64,000 nucleotides of DNA, taken from positions 1 through 64,000 of the forward strand of contig MCFE01000122.1 in the NCBI GenBank assembly GCA_002104905.1, in the 5' to 3' direction. Positions 49,872-61,421 of this stretch are shown piece by piece (the stretch's first letter is position 1; each line of letters starts with the position of its first letter). The notes under the pieces were generated by a model. It was not told the DNA's origin, made no database searches, and saw only the letters and a program-made list of their open reading frames with translations. The translations under genes and the position numbers were made by a program. The stretch comes from Basidiobolus meristosporus CBS 931.73 (taxonomy: Eukaryota > Basidiobolomycota > Basidiobolomycetes > Basidiobolales > Basidiobolaceae).

Positions 49872-50949
49872 TTACATGGATTCGGAACCGCTGCTGTACT
49901 CATCAAAGTTATAGTATGGTGGCGGTGTACACAGGTCGTCCGAGGAGTCCGAAAGATAAGAGTTGTAATTGGGGGGCGATTGGGACAGTTCCAGCTGGGC
50001 GTCGGATTGAATGACGATTGGGATGTTGCTGTACAAGGTTTTCTGTCTGCGGTAGCAGTCGATCATGCAGATCTGCACGGACAGCTTGTGTGAGACGTTG
50101 ATGAAATTCGTGAGGCAATCGCTACGGGCGATTCTGGGAATAGGGACCTTGATCGTTTCGCTGACATAGCCAGACTCGGTATCAAAGCAATCATGTACAT
50201 TCTCCGAAATCTCCTCCACCCTCGTAGAGGTAGTGAAGCTCCCGCTTGGTCTATACAAGGTGTACTCGTTGAGGGTGGCCTTAACCTTCAATATCCGGAA
50301 TGGATAGTGCCCTGCCTTGGGCCGTAACGTCACGTTCACCGGAATCGTGTCTCCGAAGGTGTATGATGGGCTAGATGCGCACACCGAGTAGTCTAACCGA
50401 TGATTCCAAGTTCCCATAACTGTGCTGCTATTGGAATACTCCTCCATAGAAGGAAGTGGTGTGCGCTGTATGGTGATGTTTCGCTTTGTCTTTATATCTT
50501 TGAACAGCCCGGGTCTCTTCACAACAGCCACTAGTCTGTAGACAATCTTGCCGAAGTTGACCTTCACGGACTCCGGGAGGTCCCCGCTTAGGGGCAACTC
50601 GAAATCAAAGATGTGCTTGCTAGGGTGTAGAGTGTGCGGGTTTCTCTGTGGCTCCAGAAACGTCCATACGTGTTGTGTAACAGTCTTTGACTCTACTAAA
50701 ACATCTTTTGCGAATCGAAGTAAATATCTTGTTTAGAACAAATAGAGCCACCTTTTATGAAGACTTACCTTTCGCTCCTTTGATTTCAAGCTTTCCCTCA
50801 AACTTGAGTGAAAGCGATTTGACCTTGGTCAGCTCGGCTACGTTGAATACTAACGATCCACTGAGCACGGTACCAACTGATTCTTCAGGTGAGCCGTGCA
50901 TCGTTAATACGTCTTCTCGAAGTTGGATATCAAGTAGATTATCGATCAT
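49872..50949 (-). CDS. Arrestin-related trafficking adaptor with two PPxY motifs
   Basis: Two exons (50949-50769 and 50695-49872) give 334 residues. The arrestin N-domain shows MIDNLLDIQLREDVLTMHGS, TVLSGSLVFNVAELTKVKSL, FDFELPLSGDLPESVKVNFG and IVYRLVAVVKRP. The C-domain shows YTFGDTIPVNVTLRPKAG, HKLSVQICMIDCYRRQKTLY and IPIVIQSDAQLELSQSPPNY. Two PPxY motifs, PPNY and PPPY, stand in the last 45 residues. In fungi such proteins recruit the Rsp5/NEDD4 ubiquitin ligase to plasma-membrane transporters and drive their endocytosis. Cargo cannot be inferred. The acceptor TTTTAG at the start of exon 2 was chosen; a nearby CAAAAG would add two residues. Confidence 0.87.
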
Positions 50950-51940
50950 AATGAGATGGTGGACAGGTAGAGTGTAGAATATGGAGGGTGGAGGGTGTAA
51001 TTCAGAAAATGTTGATTGTTAGGAGGAGACAGTGCATATTTATAACTAGGGAATCATCCCACACTTCTAAAACTTTAACGGAATTAGTATGTCGCACCGT
51101 TCGCCCGAACCTGTTCCGACTTCAATAGCCCTTCAATAACGATATGTTGCATTCTTTGGAAACCCGGTGAAAACTGTGGCTTCTTTGGTGCAATATTTAT
51201 CCAATATGTAAGGTGACACAGAGTCGGTAGAGATCACATTGGTGGTCGGTGGATATTGCGAAGCTCAAAAGAGAATGGATTCGTCACTTCAATGGTATCT
51301 TGGTTGCTTTAGGATTACATATAAGGAACCTGATACGCCCGCCACAATATACGTAGCCATTTCCAATCTCTATTGAGTCTAGTCGCAAATTGATGCCGCT
51401 CTAGAAGACAAGGGGAGTGGTCTGAATGTTTGTTATTGTACACATACGAGTATGGCTGAGGTGTTGCGATGTACTGTGCCATGCTGTGGTGAATAGGCAT
51501 TGGGAAAGAAGAACAGAATGTTGCACATCGGAGGGAAACAGGAACCCGCTGTTCTGGGATATTCATTCCACGGGTTGTGAACATTTATTCCAGATCCAGG
51601 ATCCATTTAATGATGTCAAAAATTTGCATCCGAGATTTTACATCAACAAAGTGATCATACGTGATTACATCGTCAACCGATTATCGCCCCACTCGCCCTC
51701 CATAAGTGATGGACAAAGGCTGCTACATTGTAGAGTAAACGTATCCATATACCTGATGCTAGGCCTATTCGCTGCATCGAAGTCAACTATAAGACCCTGA
51801 TGTCCAAAAATGATTAGTGTTACGTTTGAAAAAATCCGATGAGGTCATTTTGTCGTCAATGACTCCATGCAGCTCAGGCTCCTATAAAATCTTAGAGGAT
51901 GGCAAATGTTCGGTATCCTCACCTTTAAACCTCAATCACC

Positions 51941-52156
51941 ATGAAAATACAGCTTCGTCCCCACAACCACACAATATACAGCCGAGTCGCATACTCCAAA
52001 CACCCATACATACATCAAGGAAAAACCATCTCTAAGGAAGAGGCTGATTACCACGTCGCTATGGTGACGAAATACAAGAAGCTTATACTCTCGATTCTAG
52101 AGACCCCGAAGTTCGCAAAGCACAATGCGTTTGCACGTTTCGTAAAACGATTATGA
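51941..52156 (+). CDS. Possible small basic protein (71 aa), unrecognised
   Basis: The frame starts MKIQLRPHNHTIYSRVAYSK and ends AKHNAFARFVKRL. The middle, ISKEEADYHVAMVTKYKKLI, then LSILETPKFAK, looks like a charged amphipathic helix. It is preceded by CACCATG context, and the codons are ordinary. It could be a real small gene or chance. I know no family. Confidence 0.3.
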   Translation: MKIQLRPHNHTIYSRVAYSKHPYIHQGKTISKEEADYHVAMVTKYKKLILSILETPKFAKHNAFARFVKRL

Positions 52157-52664
52157 AATGAATGGCGCCCCTTTGTAAAATAACGCCCACACTTGTACAA
52201 TAAAATCCATCCAGGTGACTCATTAGACGGGAATCCTCAGCCTATACCTAAACAAGTGATAGTTCAGCCTAATAATAGCCATACCAAAAATATCATATAA
52301 CGTGGTTCGGCGATCCCAATTGAAATAAACGCTAACTATCTCCTACACCAACCATTAGTGGAGCTGAATAATCGAGAATGTACTGTGATGGAATCTAGTC
52401 TCCAGCTAATCGACTAAATCTCACCGCAGATAGATCGATCACTCTTGTTGGGTTTAAACTTTGAGTGATATTGCGTAATTTGTGAAAGCAAATTTCCGAT
52501 TACTAATACAGGAATGGGCGATCCATCTCTGGAAGAACCACCACTCCAAACACCAGTAGAAGTTCTCTTCTTATGCCCAATATGGCTGACACACTGTATT
52601 GTCTCATTGATGAGTAAAATGGCGTGCTTGAAATAAAGTTTTTTCTTGTGTTCGTTGGGAGGGG

Positions 52665-52672
52665 TATATAAG
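52665..52672 (+). promoter_or_regulatory. TATA box-like element of cystinosin gene
   Basis: TATATAAG lies about 70 bp upstream of the ATG at 52741. Confidence 0.5.
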
Positions 52673-52740
52673 ACAAAGTGGTACCTGATCAACCATCATC
52701 CACCACTCAGTAATTAAATATCATTCACTGATCATTCGGC

Positions 52741-53520
52741 ATGGGTGCAGGTGAAGTAATTTCGCAAATTATCGGCTGGGTCTACTTCCTTGCCTGGACA
52801 GTGAGCTTCTATCCGCAAGCAATTAAGAACCATCGTCGACGCAGCGTCCAAGGCCTGTCCATTGACTTCTTGATGTACAATGTTCTCGGATTCACTTGCA
52901 TGACGATCTACAATAGCAGCTTCTACTGGAACCACTCCATCCAGGAGGAATACCGCCAGCGCAACAACGGACATTCCAACCTCGTGGCAGTCAACGATGT
53001 ATTCTTTGGAATGCACGCTATTGTGATTACCCTTGTAACCATCGTTCAAGTTTTCTTCTACAAGCGGAGCCCAGAGCAGAAGCCTTCTTGGTTTGGCATC
53101 GTAATTGTGGTTGGCTCCATCTTGGGCGCTGTTGGGTATGCCATCTATATTGGTGTCACTGGGTCTTTCTGGATTGATCTTCTGTACTACCTTTCCTACG
53201 TCAAATTGGGAATCAGCTTCATCAAATACTGCCCACAGATTTGGATTAATTATAAATCCAAGTCGACCGTTGGCTGGAGCATTCACAACATTCTGCTTGA
53301 TCTCACTGGTGGAACCCTATCGATTGTCCAGCTTGTCCTTGATGCTTACCTGAGTGATGACTTCAGCGGTATCACCGGAAACCCCCTGAAGTTTGGCTTG
53401 GGATTCATCTCCATTCTGTTCGATCTCATCTTCATTGTGCAGCACTATGTCCTGTACCGTGATCGCACCGATATCTATCAAGTTGAGGAGGGGACGGTGG
53501 AGGTTGACTTCAAGAAATAA
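52741..53520 (+). CDS. Cystinosin-like lysosomal/vacuolar cystine-proton symporter
   Basis: An intronless frame of 259 residues with seven predicted membrane helices. The two PQ-loop motifs are clear: WTVSFYPQAIKNHRRRSVQG then LSIDFLMYNVLGF, and ISFIKYCPQIWINYKSKSTV then GWSIHNILLDLTGG. The conserved Asn in the first loop text and the Asp of LLDLTGG, the proton-coupling residue of human cystinosin, are present. The protein should export cystine from vacuole or lysosome with a proton. Compared with the human protein (367 aa) it lacks the glycosylated luminal N-terminus. The C-terminus (EEGTVEVDFKK) has no GYDQL sorting signal. Confidence 0.92.
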   Translation: MGAGEVISQIIGWVYFLAWTVSFYPQAIKNHRRRSVQGLSIDFLMYNVLGFTCMTIYNSSFYWNHSIQEEYRQRNNGHSNLVAVNDVFFGMHAIVITLVTIVQVFFYKRSPEQKPSWFGIVIVVGSILGAVGYAIYIGVTGSFWIDLLYYLSYVKLGISFIKYCPQIWINYKSKSTVGWSIHNILLDLTGGTLSIVQLVLDAYLSDDFSGITGNPLKFGLGFISILFDLIFIVQHYVLYRDRTDIYQVEEGTVEVDFKK

Positions 53521-53960
53521 CCATCGTCGCCTGTATTATCTGTACTTTATTTTCCCAACTTCATATGCATATACATACATTTCCTAATTAATAAATATTC
53601 CCGCATACCCGATTCTGGAAGGAGTGACCAAACGATGTTTCATCTGTGCCTGTTGGTTGCATCAGTGTGCGTTCTGAGTGTCGAGTGGTGTTACGACCAA
53701 TGCCGAATATTCCGAGAAAAAGGGGCTATGGGACTTGTAGCTCGATCAGTAGGATCAGTACTTGGAACTCAAGGGATCACTTGATAAGAGCGCGATGCTT
53801 GTAATCAATGGCAGTTGTACTTGAAATTAAGTTTATCAATCACGGGCCGTGCCTGGGAAATCATAAATATCTTGGTTTTCCTCGCAACAAATACTCTTCG
53901 TAATTAACCTATTCACCCACCTTTCCTGCTAGTTGGCCCCTCCATATCTCTCTCTCAAGG
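53521..53960. other. Intergenic region
   Basis: 3' flank of cystinosin (TTAATAAAT near 53590, a probable poly(A) signal) and promoter of the PAQR gene. No gene is seen. Confidence 0.4.
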
Positions 53961-55315
53961 ATGGCCAGCTACTTTAGCTTGGACGAGGAGAAGCTACAAC
54001 TGATGACGGATATTGACGCGAATATTTTGGAGAGAGTGGACGCTGCATTGGCCCTCATAGAAAAGAAATACGCCCAGCTCGAGGAGACCGGTAGGAGACA
54101 CGTTGATCACACTATCAGGCGAATCGAGGAAAAGTTGGAAAGTACCTCGTTGGCCGAGAAAGTCGATGCAGTGATCAGGATTGTTGAAGAGAAATGCATC
54201 GAGAAATGTATCAACCTTGGGGAGCTTTCATGGAAAACCCTTGAAGCAACCATCCGCCACATCGAAGAAAGATATGACGAGTTCGAGAAAATCTCCCTGC
54301 GCGATCGAGTCTTTGACACCATCAGGCACCTTGAAGAGCTCACCCCCGACCACTTCATAAAGACGGTTGATAGCTCGGTAGACTACACAGCGGAGGTCAC
54401 AAAGGCTGCCCTTTATGGAGCCAAGCGCTTATTGGAGTACGAAGAGCTTCCGCGGCCTTGGCAGCATAATGAACATATCACATCAGGGTACTGGCCTCAT
54501 CACGCTTACTGAATTCCCAAGTCGGTACTAACCCTCCCCACAGATATCGATTTCTCACTTCCAAAACTCAGTGTCTCCTCAGCGTGTTGCAGGTGCACAA
54601 TGAAACAGGCAATATCTGGACGCATCTCCTGGGGGTGTTCCTATTCTGTTGGCTGGGCTATCACTCGCTGAATACCCACCTTTTGGACGCTTCCTACCTC
54701 GACAGACTCGTGTTTTTCCTCTTCTTCGCCGCCGCGGCCAAATGCCTTATCTGCAGTACCTTGTTCCACACCTTCCAATGCCATTCCCGCCTGGGTGTGA
54801 TGCGCTGCTCGGCCGTGTTGGACTATGTGGGAATCTCCCTCCTGATCACCGCGTCGGTGCTTATCATCGAATACTACGGATTTTACTGTCGACCAATCAT
54901 TCGGAACCTCTATTTAACTTCCACAATAGTGCTGGGCGTGACCGGAGTGATTTTACCATGGTTTCGGTGGTTCGACCACAGGGATTATCGCTACGTTCGC
55001 ATCATGATATTCGTGTTGATGGGAGCATCTGGATTTGTTCCCTTCGTGCATATGGCCTTTCTCTTTGGATGGTCCAACACCTGGGCGGCCCTCTTGAAGT
55101 TTATACAATCGATCGCCTGCTACCTGCTAGGAACTCTCCTGTATGCTAACCACTACCCAGAGAAACTTTGGCCTGGAGCTTTTAATCTCTGGGGCCATTC
55201 TCATCAGCTATGGCATTTATGCGTCCTCGCTGGAATATACTATCATTACGTTTTTGCCCTGAACTTCTATCAAACCAGATGCATCTATGGCTGCAACGGT
55301 AGCTGTGCCAGTTGA
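53961..55315 (+). CDS. PAQR family protein (AdipoR/Izh-like) with helical-repeat N-terminus
   Basis: Two exons (53961-54487, 54544-55315) join in frame to 432 residues. Residues 1-150 are a run of related amphipathic helices (ALALIEKKYAQLEETG, TIRRIEEKLESTS, AVIRIVEEKCIEK, ATIRHIEERYDEFEK, DTIRHLEELTP). Then the PAQR start LPRPWQHNEHITSGYRF leads to VHNETGNIWTHLLGVFLFCW. STLFHTFQCHS supplies one zinc-binding His, and GHSHQLWHLCVLAG the HxxxH pair. Seven helices are expected. Relatives in yeast (Izh) affect zinc and sterol homeostasis; AdipoR proteins are ceramidases. The splice site is strong (GTACTGG donor, CTAAC branch, CCCACAG acceptor). Confidence 0.9.
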
Positions 55316-55589
55316 ACCCTCTTATATCCGATCTATCGTCCTAAACTTAGATTTAATCACCCTAATGAACCAATTCGATTAAATGATCCCTTTAAATGCT
55401 TAATTTCGGTCGTTATGCTGGACATCCGTTTTGTCAGCTTAACCCAATTAAATCCAGTTACGTCGGTGCTATTTTAATCTCGCTCCCGCATCTAGTGAAA
55501 TTGATGGGATTGATGTTGCTTCAACTTCTCTAGTGATCTAGCAAACACCACCTGAAGGTTTCGTAGTTACCGTTTATCCTTTTGTAAGA
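55316..55589. other. Short intergenic region
   Basis: It lies between the PAQR gene and the Yip1-family gene on the same strand. ATTAAAT/TTTAAT words are frequent. No gene is seen. Confidence 0.4.
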
Positions 55590-56916
55590 ATGTCTAAAGG
55601 AGATTACAACGTGGTTCTAGAAGTAGACAATGTAGGTGGAATTTTGTCGTCATTCTCAGCCGAGAGTCCCCGCCTCCCCATCGTTACTCACCTCGTTCTT
55701 CTGGAAACTTTCTCGCTCTAGGATCTCCAATTCCAGGGTATTGTAGTGGTTTTGGGAGTTTTTTCTAGTCGGATGTTCTCGTTAGCTCACCTATCTTCAT
55801 CCAGATTTCCCTGATACTTCCGTTGGTGGAGGGTTAGGAAATACTGGCCCAGGTAAGCCTGCTGGCGTGTGCCCTTTGTCAGCTTGGTAGATTAATGTCG
55901 AATGGACCCATCTATAGCTCCAGATTACAGTAACCCCAACTATCTCCACAACCCAAGCCAATCGAGTGCAGGTGCCACCAGTAGCAACTCATTGTGGAGT
56001 GTCGAATACTACTCGCAATATTTTAACGTCGATACCAACCAGGTGAGCCAGCTCTTGCGATTGAGCCGACCCATTCAGACCCGTTAACTTTCTCCTGGTC
56101 CCTGTAGGTTAGCGATCGTATGATCCAAAGTCTGGTTCCATTCAAAACGAACTTCCTAGAAGTGATTGGCGACAACCCTGACCTTTATGGTAACCCCCTT
56201 CTTCCCAACCGAGTGAACCTTGCGATATCCCTTAGCTAACTTTCCTCAAACACATAGGTCCTTTTTGGGTCGCTACCACAGTGATCTTCACCATGTTCAT
56301 CACGTCCTCGCTGGCAGAGTCCATTGCTGCCTATATTAACGACAAGCCTCACGCGTACGACTTTATTAGCCTGTGGTTCGCTACCGTCACCATCTATTTG
56401 TACGTGTTATTTGGATCCCTATTGGTGTGGGGAGCGACCAAATACTTCGGCTGTCAACCGGCACTTCTCGAGGTGGCCAACATCTACGGCTACGGTATGA
56501 CCGTTTGGATCCCGGTGTCGGTAAGCGTTGCTCACGATTCTCAAGCTACTTGAGAGCCCCTTTGCTAAGCTCTCTCTCATCCTCCAAGATTCTGTCAGTG
56601 ATCCCTAGCAATATACTTCGCTGGATCTGCACCATGGTCGGTTTCCTGATCTCTGGTAAGTGGCGGTAGTTCTGCATTCATCCTTGATACTTCCTCACCT
56701 AGCCCCAACCCTCCCCCGCCAGGATACTTCCTCACCAAGAACCTGTACCACATCATTCTGAGATCTACCGCGAAGACTCCTAGACTCTTGGTGATCGGGA
56801 TTCTGATCTCCCACTTTATCGTGGCCTGCATCTTCAAGGTCAAGTTCTTCTCCTACGATATCAATCTGGGCGTGTTGCCCGACGCAGGGAAGAACATCGC
56901 TGACATCGGAAATTGA
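55590..56916 (+). CDS. YIPF1/2-like Yip1-domain Golgi protein
   Basis: Eight exons (55590-55631, 55722-55737, 55805-55852, 55918-56042, 56108-56189, 56258-56520, 56589-56655, 56723-56916) join in frame to 278 residues. Exon 2 is only 16 bases. The N-terminus MSKGDYNVVLEVDNDLQFQD, then FPDTSVGGGLGN, keeps the DDLQFxxF text of YIPF1/2. WSVEYYSQYFNVDTNQV, IGDNPDLYGPFWVATTVIFT, LEVANIYGYGMTVWIPVSIL and VIPSNILRWICTMVGFLISG are Yip1-domain positions. Five membrane helices are expected. Yip1-family proteins bind Rab GTPases and act in ER-Golgi and trans-Golgi traffic. Confidence 0.92.
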
Positions 56917-57200
56917 TCCTGCGCCACTTCAACTCTCCTGCTTACCTACGGCTCCTCCCGGGTCCAACTTACACACTTTTAATCCCATTGAAGTTCAGCC
57001 TATACATTCCATATGAAAATTCTACCCTTGTTTGTGACTGGTGATGTTGTAGAATTAAAATGCTTTCCAAGTTATGAATTATCAATATGCTGAGCCCACG
57101 TCTCTTTTCATTTCTCTTGGTGTCTAAGTGACAACTTGCTAGCATATCTGTATTTGATTTAGCCCATCCCCTCCCCTCCCAAGTTATGGGTATATCCCTA
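56917..57200. other. Flank between last host gene and retroelement
   Basis: AT-rich sequence after the YIPF gene. No gene is seen. It ends at the target site of the copia element. Confidence 0.4.
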
Positions 57201-57205
57201 GTTCT

Positions 57206-57534
57206 TGTAAAAATTCGTAATTCCACCTAAATATTCACCTAACTTAGTCACTTATATCATTGCCCTCAAATTCTAGAGAATACTGACCCAATTCCTTGTC
57301 GGGATTTACTTAGAATATTTACCCAGAACATGAAAATTAGATAAGTTGTCCACACAGCCCCAAACTTTGCACACATGTTCTTGGGACCTTCCTTAACCTA
57401 TTCTATGTGTTTGTAATGCCAAGACCAGGTAAAAGTATAAATACTACTTTTACATTCAATAAATCATTAAGTGAAAACCACATAATCTACTTGTTTTCCC
57501 AATCACTTCCAATATCTCCAAGACTCTTACAACA
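57206..57534 (+). repeat. 5' LTR of copia element
   Basis: It begins TGTAAAAATTCGTAATTCCA and ends CTCTTACAACA. It contains TATAAATAC near 57437, a possible promoter TATA. GGTTATGAGCCCC follows directly and is the place for the primer-binding site. It is nearly the same as 61094-61421. Confidence 0.95.
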
Positions 57535-57538
57535 GGTT

Positions 57539-58557
57539 ATGAGCCCCAAGCTGTCACTCTCTGCAATGTCTACTACTGATATTACTGGAATTTTTCCCTC
57601 TGCTGAAAAGTTGGATGGATCTAACCACCAAGTGTGGAAGGTGAAGATGAAGATGCTGCTGCAAGAAAGAGGCCTTTGGGATATTGTCATGGGAGAAGAA
57701 TGCCCTCCTAAAAATGTGGGAGAGGAAGCCTTGAAGTACCAGAAGAAAGAACAAAGTGCCTTTAACTGCATTTGCCTTAATGTTAAGGACAAATTGCTAA
57801 TTCAATGCTCAAGAGCAAAAAGGCAAAGAATGCCTGGAAGGCATTAGAAGACACCTACCAGTCATGTTCAGCTGCTAAGAAAATGTATCTGAGACAAAAA
57901 CTCTTTACTACAAAGATTCTGCCAGGAGAAGAAATGAAAAATCTAATTAACAGAATTACCCTGCTGGTAGATGAGATGGAATCTGTGGGCATACCAACTA
58001 CTGATGAGGATGTGATAGTAACCATCCTGAATAGCCTGACAGACAAGTTTCAGGGCCTTGTATCAGCCCTAGAGTCCAGAACTGAAGATTTGACCTTAAA
58101 TTACATATATGGAAGGCTCCTGGATGAAGAATTAAGGAAATCAAGTGCAAATAAGAAGGAAGAAGAAAATGCTTTAATAAGCAATGATAACCAACAAAGG
58201 AGGTACCCAAGACCCTACAAAGGCAACAACAACCTGTTTTGTAACTACTGCAAAAGGAAAGGTCACACATCAGACCGGTGTCTCAGAAAGAAAGATAATC
58301 AGCAAAAGAAGCCTGAATATGTAAATGCTGCAACAACTGAAGATAGACTATTCATATCTGCACTAAATATGACCACAAACAAGGATTATCAGACATGTTA
58401 TATTGACTCTGGAGCATCCCAACACTTTACGCATCAAAAAGATCTTTTTACCCAATATCAAGAAATTCCAATTAAGAAGGTTTTCATGGGTGACAATAGA
58501 ACACTTGATGCGGTGGGAGAAGGAACTATCCAAGTAAACCTAAGAAGCAGTGAATGA
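57539..58557 (+). pseudogene. Copia Gag and protease region (frame-shifted)
   Basis: From ATG at 57539 the frame reads MSPKLSLSAMSTTDITGIFP, then KLDGSNHQVWKVKMKMLLQE, the usual copia Gag start. Near 57800 the frame shifts and continues KAKNAWKALEDTYQSCSAAK to 58557. A zinc knuckle CNYCKRKGHTSDRC (CX2CX4HX4C) and the protease active site YIDSGASQHFTHQKDLF are intact. The stop at 58555-58557 breaks the link to the integrase part. Confidence 0.9.
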
Positions 58558-58559
58558 AG

Positions 58560-59486
58560 CCGTACACTGACCTTTAAAGAAGTACTCTATTTACCAGAGA
58601 TAGCCAAGAATCTACTATCTGTAAGCAAGGCCACTGCAGAAGGACTCAGTTTCAGCTATGACCATTCTTGATGCAAGATCACTGACCAAAATGGTGCCCA
58701 TATTGCTTCAGGTATCAGAGACCAGAACCTATACAAGTTGACTTATATTCCATTATATATGGAAGCCAATATAAGTGACTTGAATGAAGAAACACCAATG
58801 CTTTGGCACAGGAGATTTGGGCACATCAATTTTGATCATTGGCCCAAAATGATCAAAGATCAGCTAATTTCTGGAGTAAAAATTGACCCCCAGCTAATTT
58901 GGAGCACTGTGAAGACTGCACATATGGGAACCAAGCCAGACAACCATTCAAGAGCTCTGGGTTGGTCAAAACTAAGAAAAAATTAGATCTAATTCACTCA
59001 GATCTGTGTAGACCTATGCAAAATTTATCCTTAGGCAGGATGAAGTATTTAATCACTTTTATTGATGATTATACAAGATACACATGGGTCTACTTCATGG
59101 AGAGAAAGGAAGAATCTCTGTCAAAGTTCAGGGAGTTAAAAGCCATGGTGGAGAGAGAAACTGGCAAAAAAATCAAGAAAATATGCTCTGACAATGCTGG
59201 AGAATATACCTCAAAACTCTTCATCCACTTCTGCAAAATTCATGGGATAAAGCAAGAGACTACTGTACCATACTCCCCACAGCAAAATGGAGTAGCAGAA
59301 CATGCTAACAGATCAATAATTGATATGGCAAGATCTATGATCCATGGTCAAAAATTATCCTATGATTTTTGGGTGGAATCAGTTGACACTGCTTTATACC
59401 TTAAAAATAGGGTTATAACAGAATACTTCATGATTCTACTCCATTTGAAGTATGGTATGGGTACAGACCAAGTGCAGAACATCTAA
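58560..59486 (+). pseudogene. Copia integrase region (stops)
   Basis: After stops the frame carries the pre-integrase zinc region (LWHRRFGHINFD, CEDCTYGNQARQPF) and the catalytic core: HSDLCRPMQNLSLG with Asp one, ICSDNAGEYTSKLFIHFCK with Asp two, and YSPQQNGVAEHANRSIIDMA with Glu. The frame ends near 59486. Two overlapping frames (58738-58986 and 58899-59486) show a frameshift between the zinc and catalytic parts. Confidence 0.88.
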
Positions 59487-59786
59487 GAATATTTGGGTGT
59501 ACAGCATATGCCAAGAAACTGCCCCAAAATCAATCTAAATATGAGCCAAAAGATGAAGAATGCATAATTTTGGGCTACTGCAATGAGAGTAAAGCATACA
59601 GACTCTGACAATACCAAAGCAAAGAAGCTAATCAAGTCCAGGGATGTGTTGTTTGATGAAAATTCAAAATTTTCACAAAAACCAATATCAGATGATGATA
59701 AAATTCTGATCTCAAGTCCACCAATTGTCAGGATTGAATAAGAGCAAAACAATGAAAGCTTTTTCACTCCAGAGGACTCTACAACC

Positions 59787-61079
59787 ATGGTCCAGCCATC
59801 ATCAGTGCCCAGGAATATCCCAGAAGTGATCATTCCAGTATCAAATGCCTGGAGATCCAATCAGACAGGAAATAGCCCAAATTACTATATCAATGAGGGT
59901 ACAAACTTAGCCTATGCCTATTCAGTCCATATTGATGAACCCCAGACTGTAAAAGAGGCCCTAAATAGCCCTCAGACAAAGTTTTGGAGATCTGCAATGA
60001 CTGGGGAATATCAGGCCCTGATGGAAAATCAAACTTGGGACTTGGTTAAATTACCAATCAACCAAAAATCAATTGGATACCAATGGGTCTTATATATATA
60101 TATGGATGATCTTATTATAGCCACCACTAACCTAGAAACATTGGAAGAGACTAAATCCAGCCTATCTAAGGAGTTCAAGATGTCCAATCTAGGAGAACTC
60201 AGTTACTACTTAGGGATTAAGTTCTCCATAGACAGAAGTACCCAGACTATTACCCTAAGCCAATCCAAGTATATTCAAGATATACTAAAGAAGTTCCAAA
60301 TGAAAGACTGTAAACTGGCAGCTACCCCAATGGAGACAAACCTTAACTTGGTCAAAGCTCAACCAAGTCAAGAGGGCTTGGTGCCATCTGAAAGCCCTGA
60401 CTTTTCTTATCAATCTATGGTTGGCAGTCTGATGTATATCATGCTTGGAACATGTCCAGATATTGCATATTCAGTGGGAGTTGTCAGCCAACATAATCAG
60501 AACTATGCATCTGATCATATTGCAGCAGTTAAGCGGATTTTTAGATACCTAAAAGGAACTGCTGATATCTACTTAAGATACACTTATAAGGACTCAGAAC
60601 AGGATCTTGTGGGATACTCTGATGCAGATTGGGGACACAATTTGGAAAACACAAGATCCACCACAGGATACACCTTTCTTTACTGTAAAGGAGCAATTTC
60701 ATGGAACTCAAGAAAGCAACCAACCATAGCACTTTCTGCCACAGAGGCAGAGTATATGGCAGCCTGTGTAGCTACAAAAGAAGCAATGTGGTTAAGAAAG
60801 CTTTTTACAGATTTAGGCCTATGTCAAAAAACGCCTATTACTTTATTTCAAGATAATCAAGGATGTATACAATTAGGTAGAAATCCAACTTTTCATGCTA
60901 GAACCAAGCACATAGATATTAGACATCATTTCATACATGAAGCTATAGAGAATAACTTAGTTAGCTTAGTTTACTGTCCTACAGATGAAATGATTGCCAA
61001 CATATTTACCAAACCATTAGCAATAGACAAGTTTGAATATCTTAGGTCAAAATTAGGACTAGTCAGTATGAGCATTTAG
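59787..61079 (+). pseudogene. Copia reverse transcriptase (internally deleted) and RNase H
   Basis: The frame starts within the integrase-RT linker. It has VKEALNSPQTKFWRSAMTGE and WDLVKLPINQKSIGYQWV, then jumps at once to LYIYMDDLIIATTNLETLEE. The stretch that should lie between them, roughly 120 residues with the first catalytic Asp (the VKTAFLNG region) and the SLYGLKQ box, is missing. The junction is TCTTATATATATATATGGAT, a TA microsatellite. The rest is well kept: YYLGIKFSIDR, MVGSLMYIMLGTCPDIAYSV, RNase H SDADWGHNLENTRSTTGY, LSATEAEYMA and ANIFTKPLA. Confidence 0.92.
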
Positions 61080-61090
61080 CTGAGTGGGAG

Positions 61091-61421
61091 TGTTGTAAAA
61101 TTTGTAATTCCACCTAAATATTAACCTAACTTAGTCACTTAGATCATTACCTTCAAATCCTAGAGAATACTGACCAAATTCCTTGTTGGGATTTACTTAG
61201 AATATTTACCCAGAACATGAAAATTGGATAAGTTGTCCAAACAGCCCCAAACTTTGCACATATGTTCTTGGGACCTTTCTTAACCTATTCTATGTGTTTG
61301 TTATGCCAAGATCAAGTAAAACTATAAATACTACTTTTACATTCACTAAATCATTCAGTGAAAACCACATAATCAACTTGTACTCCCAATCACTTCCAAT
61401 ATCTCCAAGGCTCTTACAACA
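61091..61421 (+). repeat. 3' LTR of copia element
   Basis: The polypurine tract GAGTGGGAG ends at 61090, and the LTR follows with TGTTGTAAAATTTGTAATTC and ends CTCTTACAACA at 61421. Whether the LTR proper begins at 61091 or 61094 depends on three bases that the 5' copy lacks. Confidence 0.93.

Larger units (their letters stand above)
50950..52740. other. 1.8-kb region with little recognisable content
   Basis: Upstream of the arrestin and of cystinosin. Several frames of 60-120 residues exist on both strands but show no family features; one, at 51941-52156, is listed separately. A likely TATA element for cystinosin (TATATAAG) lies at 52665-52672. Confidence 0.4.

Noticed and set aside
51426-51800. 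124-residue plus-strand frame
   Set aside because: Odd amino-acid mix (many Cys, His, Trp), no family and no promoter signal; likely chance.
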